Origin: an archaeon
Lineage (GTDB): Archaea > Thermoplasmatota > Thermoplasmata > Methanomassiliicoccales > Methanomethylophilaceae
Direction: 5' to 3'
Assembly: GCA_024399225.1 (NCBI GenBank)
Contig: JAKSHV010000083.1
Span: forward strand, 1 to 5,637
DNA: 5,637 nucleotides
Shown: piece after piece, positions 4,906-5,637 of the stretch
Position numbering within the stretch: the first letter of the stretch is position 1
Layout of the letters: each line of letters opens with the position of its first letter
Position numbers and translations under genes: made by a program
The notes under the pieces: generated by a model
The model's input: the letters and a program-made list of their open reading frames with translations, nothing else
The model's database searches: none
Told to the model about the DNA's origin: nothing

Positions 4906-5637
4906 AGCACATCGACAAGGTCGTTGCCGCGACCATGATCATATGTGCCATCGCCAAGATAGTCTTCATCATCAACGGCAAGCTGTTGGGTGCCAAGGCG
5001 GTCTGCAGTTACGCCGGTGCCTGCGTTCTGCTTGTCGGTGCCGCCGTGGTCCTTCTGCGCCGCAACAACGACCTCCACAACTCCGCAGTGCATCTGGGAT
5101 ATGCGATATTCCTGTCATTGATCTGCGACTGTTTCTTCGCCATCTATGTGATGATATTCGACCTTTCCATCGTGAAGGTATTCGTCGCACTGTACATGCT
5201 GTTCTGCACCTATCTCCTGGATAGGGGATTCAAGTACAACACCCACAGGATCACCGTTCTGATTGCGGTCTACTGCGGTATCACGATATTCTCCTACTAT
5301 CTGATCTATGTCAACAACATCCCTCTGGCGATCATCCTCGAGGAGATCCCGATGGGTCCGTACATCCTGGTGATGTTGGGAGCCTATGCGGTCATGCTAA
5401 ACAGCAAGTATCTTGTGATACAGTCGCCCTCCACGAGGATCAGATACAATGCAGAGAAGATGCTACCCTCGCTCATCACGATGCCCGGTACCGCCATCGG
5501 CCGTTGCGACGTACCTGTGTTCTCAGGTGACGGTTCCGGAGAATGGGTACCTTCCTGCAACCCCGTCGTGGAGAGGGAGGCTCGTATCCGCATCAGACGT
5601 TCCAGGAACCAGTGCATCCGTGTGATCAGGATGAATG
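4893..5637 (+). CDS. Second six-helix membrane protein, paralogue of the upstream gene; 3' end beyond the window
   Basis: An open frame runs to the window edge, giving 248 codons from the CTG at 4893. Six hydrophobic segments are seen at about residues 9-28, 36-55, 64-89, 92-110, 119-140 and 153-170. Basic patches before helix 1, between 2 and 3 (RRN), between 4 and 5 (RGFKYNTHR) and after helix 6 imply N-in/C-in topology, as in the upstream protein. The cytosolic tail repeats that protein's motif: FS, W218-x-P, V-E-x-E-x-R-x-R-x-R. From Trp to Ser, 9 of 20 aligned residues are identical without gaps. Start choice is uncertain. The first in-frame ATG (4935) would remove about a third of helix 1, and a GTG at 4860 would give a 46-nt overlap and a hydrophilic lead. 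The CTG at 4893 sits 5 nt after GGAGGTG; the CTG at 4902 makes a CTGA overlap with the upstream stop. By comparison with the paralogue, roughly 75 C-terminal residues are missing. Function is unknown. Confidence 0.8.
   Translation, partial: MSLLKHIDKVVAATMIICAIAKIVFIINGKLLGAKAVCSYAGACVLLVGAAVVLLRRNNDLHNSAVHLGYAIFLSLICDCFFAIYVMIFDLSIVKVFVALYMLFCTYLLDRGFKYNTHRITVLIAVYCGITIFSYYLIYVNNIPLAIILEEIPMGPYILVMLGAYAVMLNSKYLVIQSPSTRIRYNAEKMLPSLITMPGTAIGRCDVPVFSGDGSGEWVPSCNPVVEREARIRIRRSRNQCIRVIRMN

Noticed and set aside
4943..5224. Short plus- and minus-strand open frames across 4899-5617
   Set aside because: They are shadows of the continuous membrane-protein frame that stays open from 4893 to the window end and encodes six well-formed hydrophobic helices.
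1..5637. CRISPR arrays, insertion sequences, tRNA genes or defence genes
   Set aside because: No regularly spaced near-identical repeats, transposase-like sequence, terminal inverted repeats, tRNA-like cloverleaf or recognisable defence domain was found on reading both strands.

Overview
The window looks like a piece of archaeal chromosome, most likely a host-associated methanogen of the Methanomassiliicoccales (Methanomethylophilaceae-like). This rests on three things. The genes are moderately GC-rich and use AGG/AGA arginine codons heavily. Lead genes lack a Shine-Dalgarno site but have a TATA-like box about 25-35 nt before the ATG, which suggests leaderless transcripts. A BspA-LRR/MucBP-like surface protein is encoded, of a kind common in gut archaea. 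No rRNA, tRNA or universal marker is present, so the assignment is an inference.

Layout, left to right. Positions 1-99 contain no supported gene, only a possible 3' end of a plus-strand gene. A strong hairpin (100-121) follows. A minus-strand gene (127-1896) encodes a secreted, membrane-anchored surface protein: signal peptide, BspA-type leucine-rich region, five roughly 65-residue MucBP-like repeats and a C-terminal membrane anchor. A 91-bp divergent intergenic region (1897-1987) holds AT-rich promoter elements for both sides. A plus-strand gene (1988-3712) encodes an unusual protein: an Arg/Asp/Gly-rich, lysine-free disordered N-terminus followed by about 450 residues of alpha-helical, Sel1/TPR-like sequence. 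It ends at a clear hairpin plus T-rich tract (3721-3752). A new transcription unit then starts, encoding two tandem membrane proteins (3808-4905, and 4893 to beyond the window end). Both have six predicted membrane helices, the same inferred N-in/C-in topology and a shared cytosolic W-x-P...V-E-x-E-x-R-x-R-x-R motif, so I read them as diverged paralogues.

The second membrane gene has no ATG/GTG/TTG in a sensible place. It has a full GGAGGTG ribosome-binding site just before an in-frame CTG that overlaps the end of the first gene. This suggests CUG initiation with translational coupling.

No defence system, CRISPR array, insertion sequence or RNA gene was seen. The least explained parts are the Arg/Asp-rich low-complexity/solenoid protein and the paired six-helix membrane proteins. 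I cannot assign a function to either.
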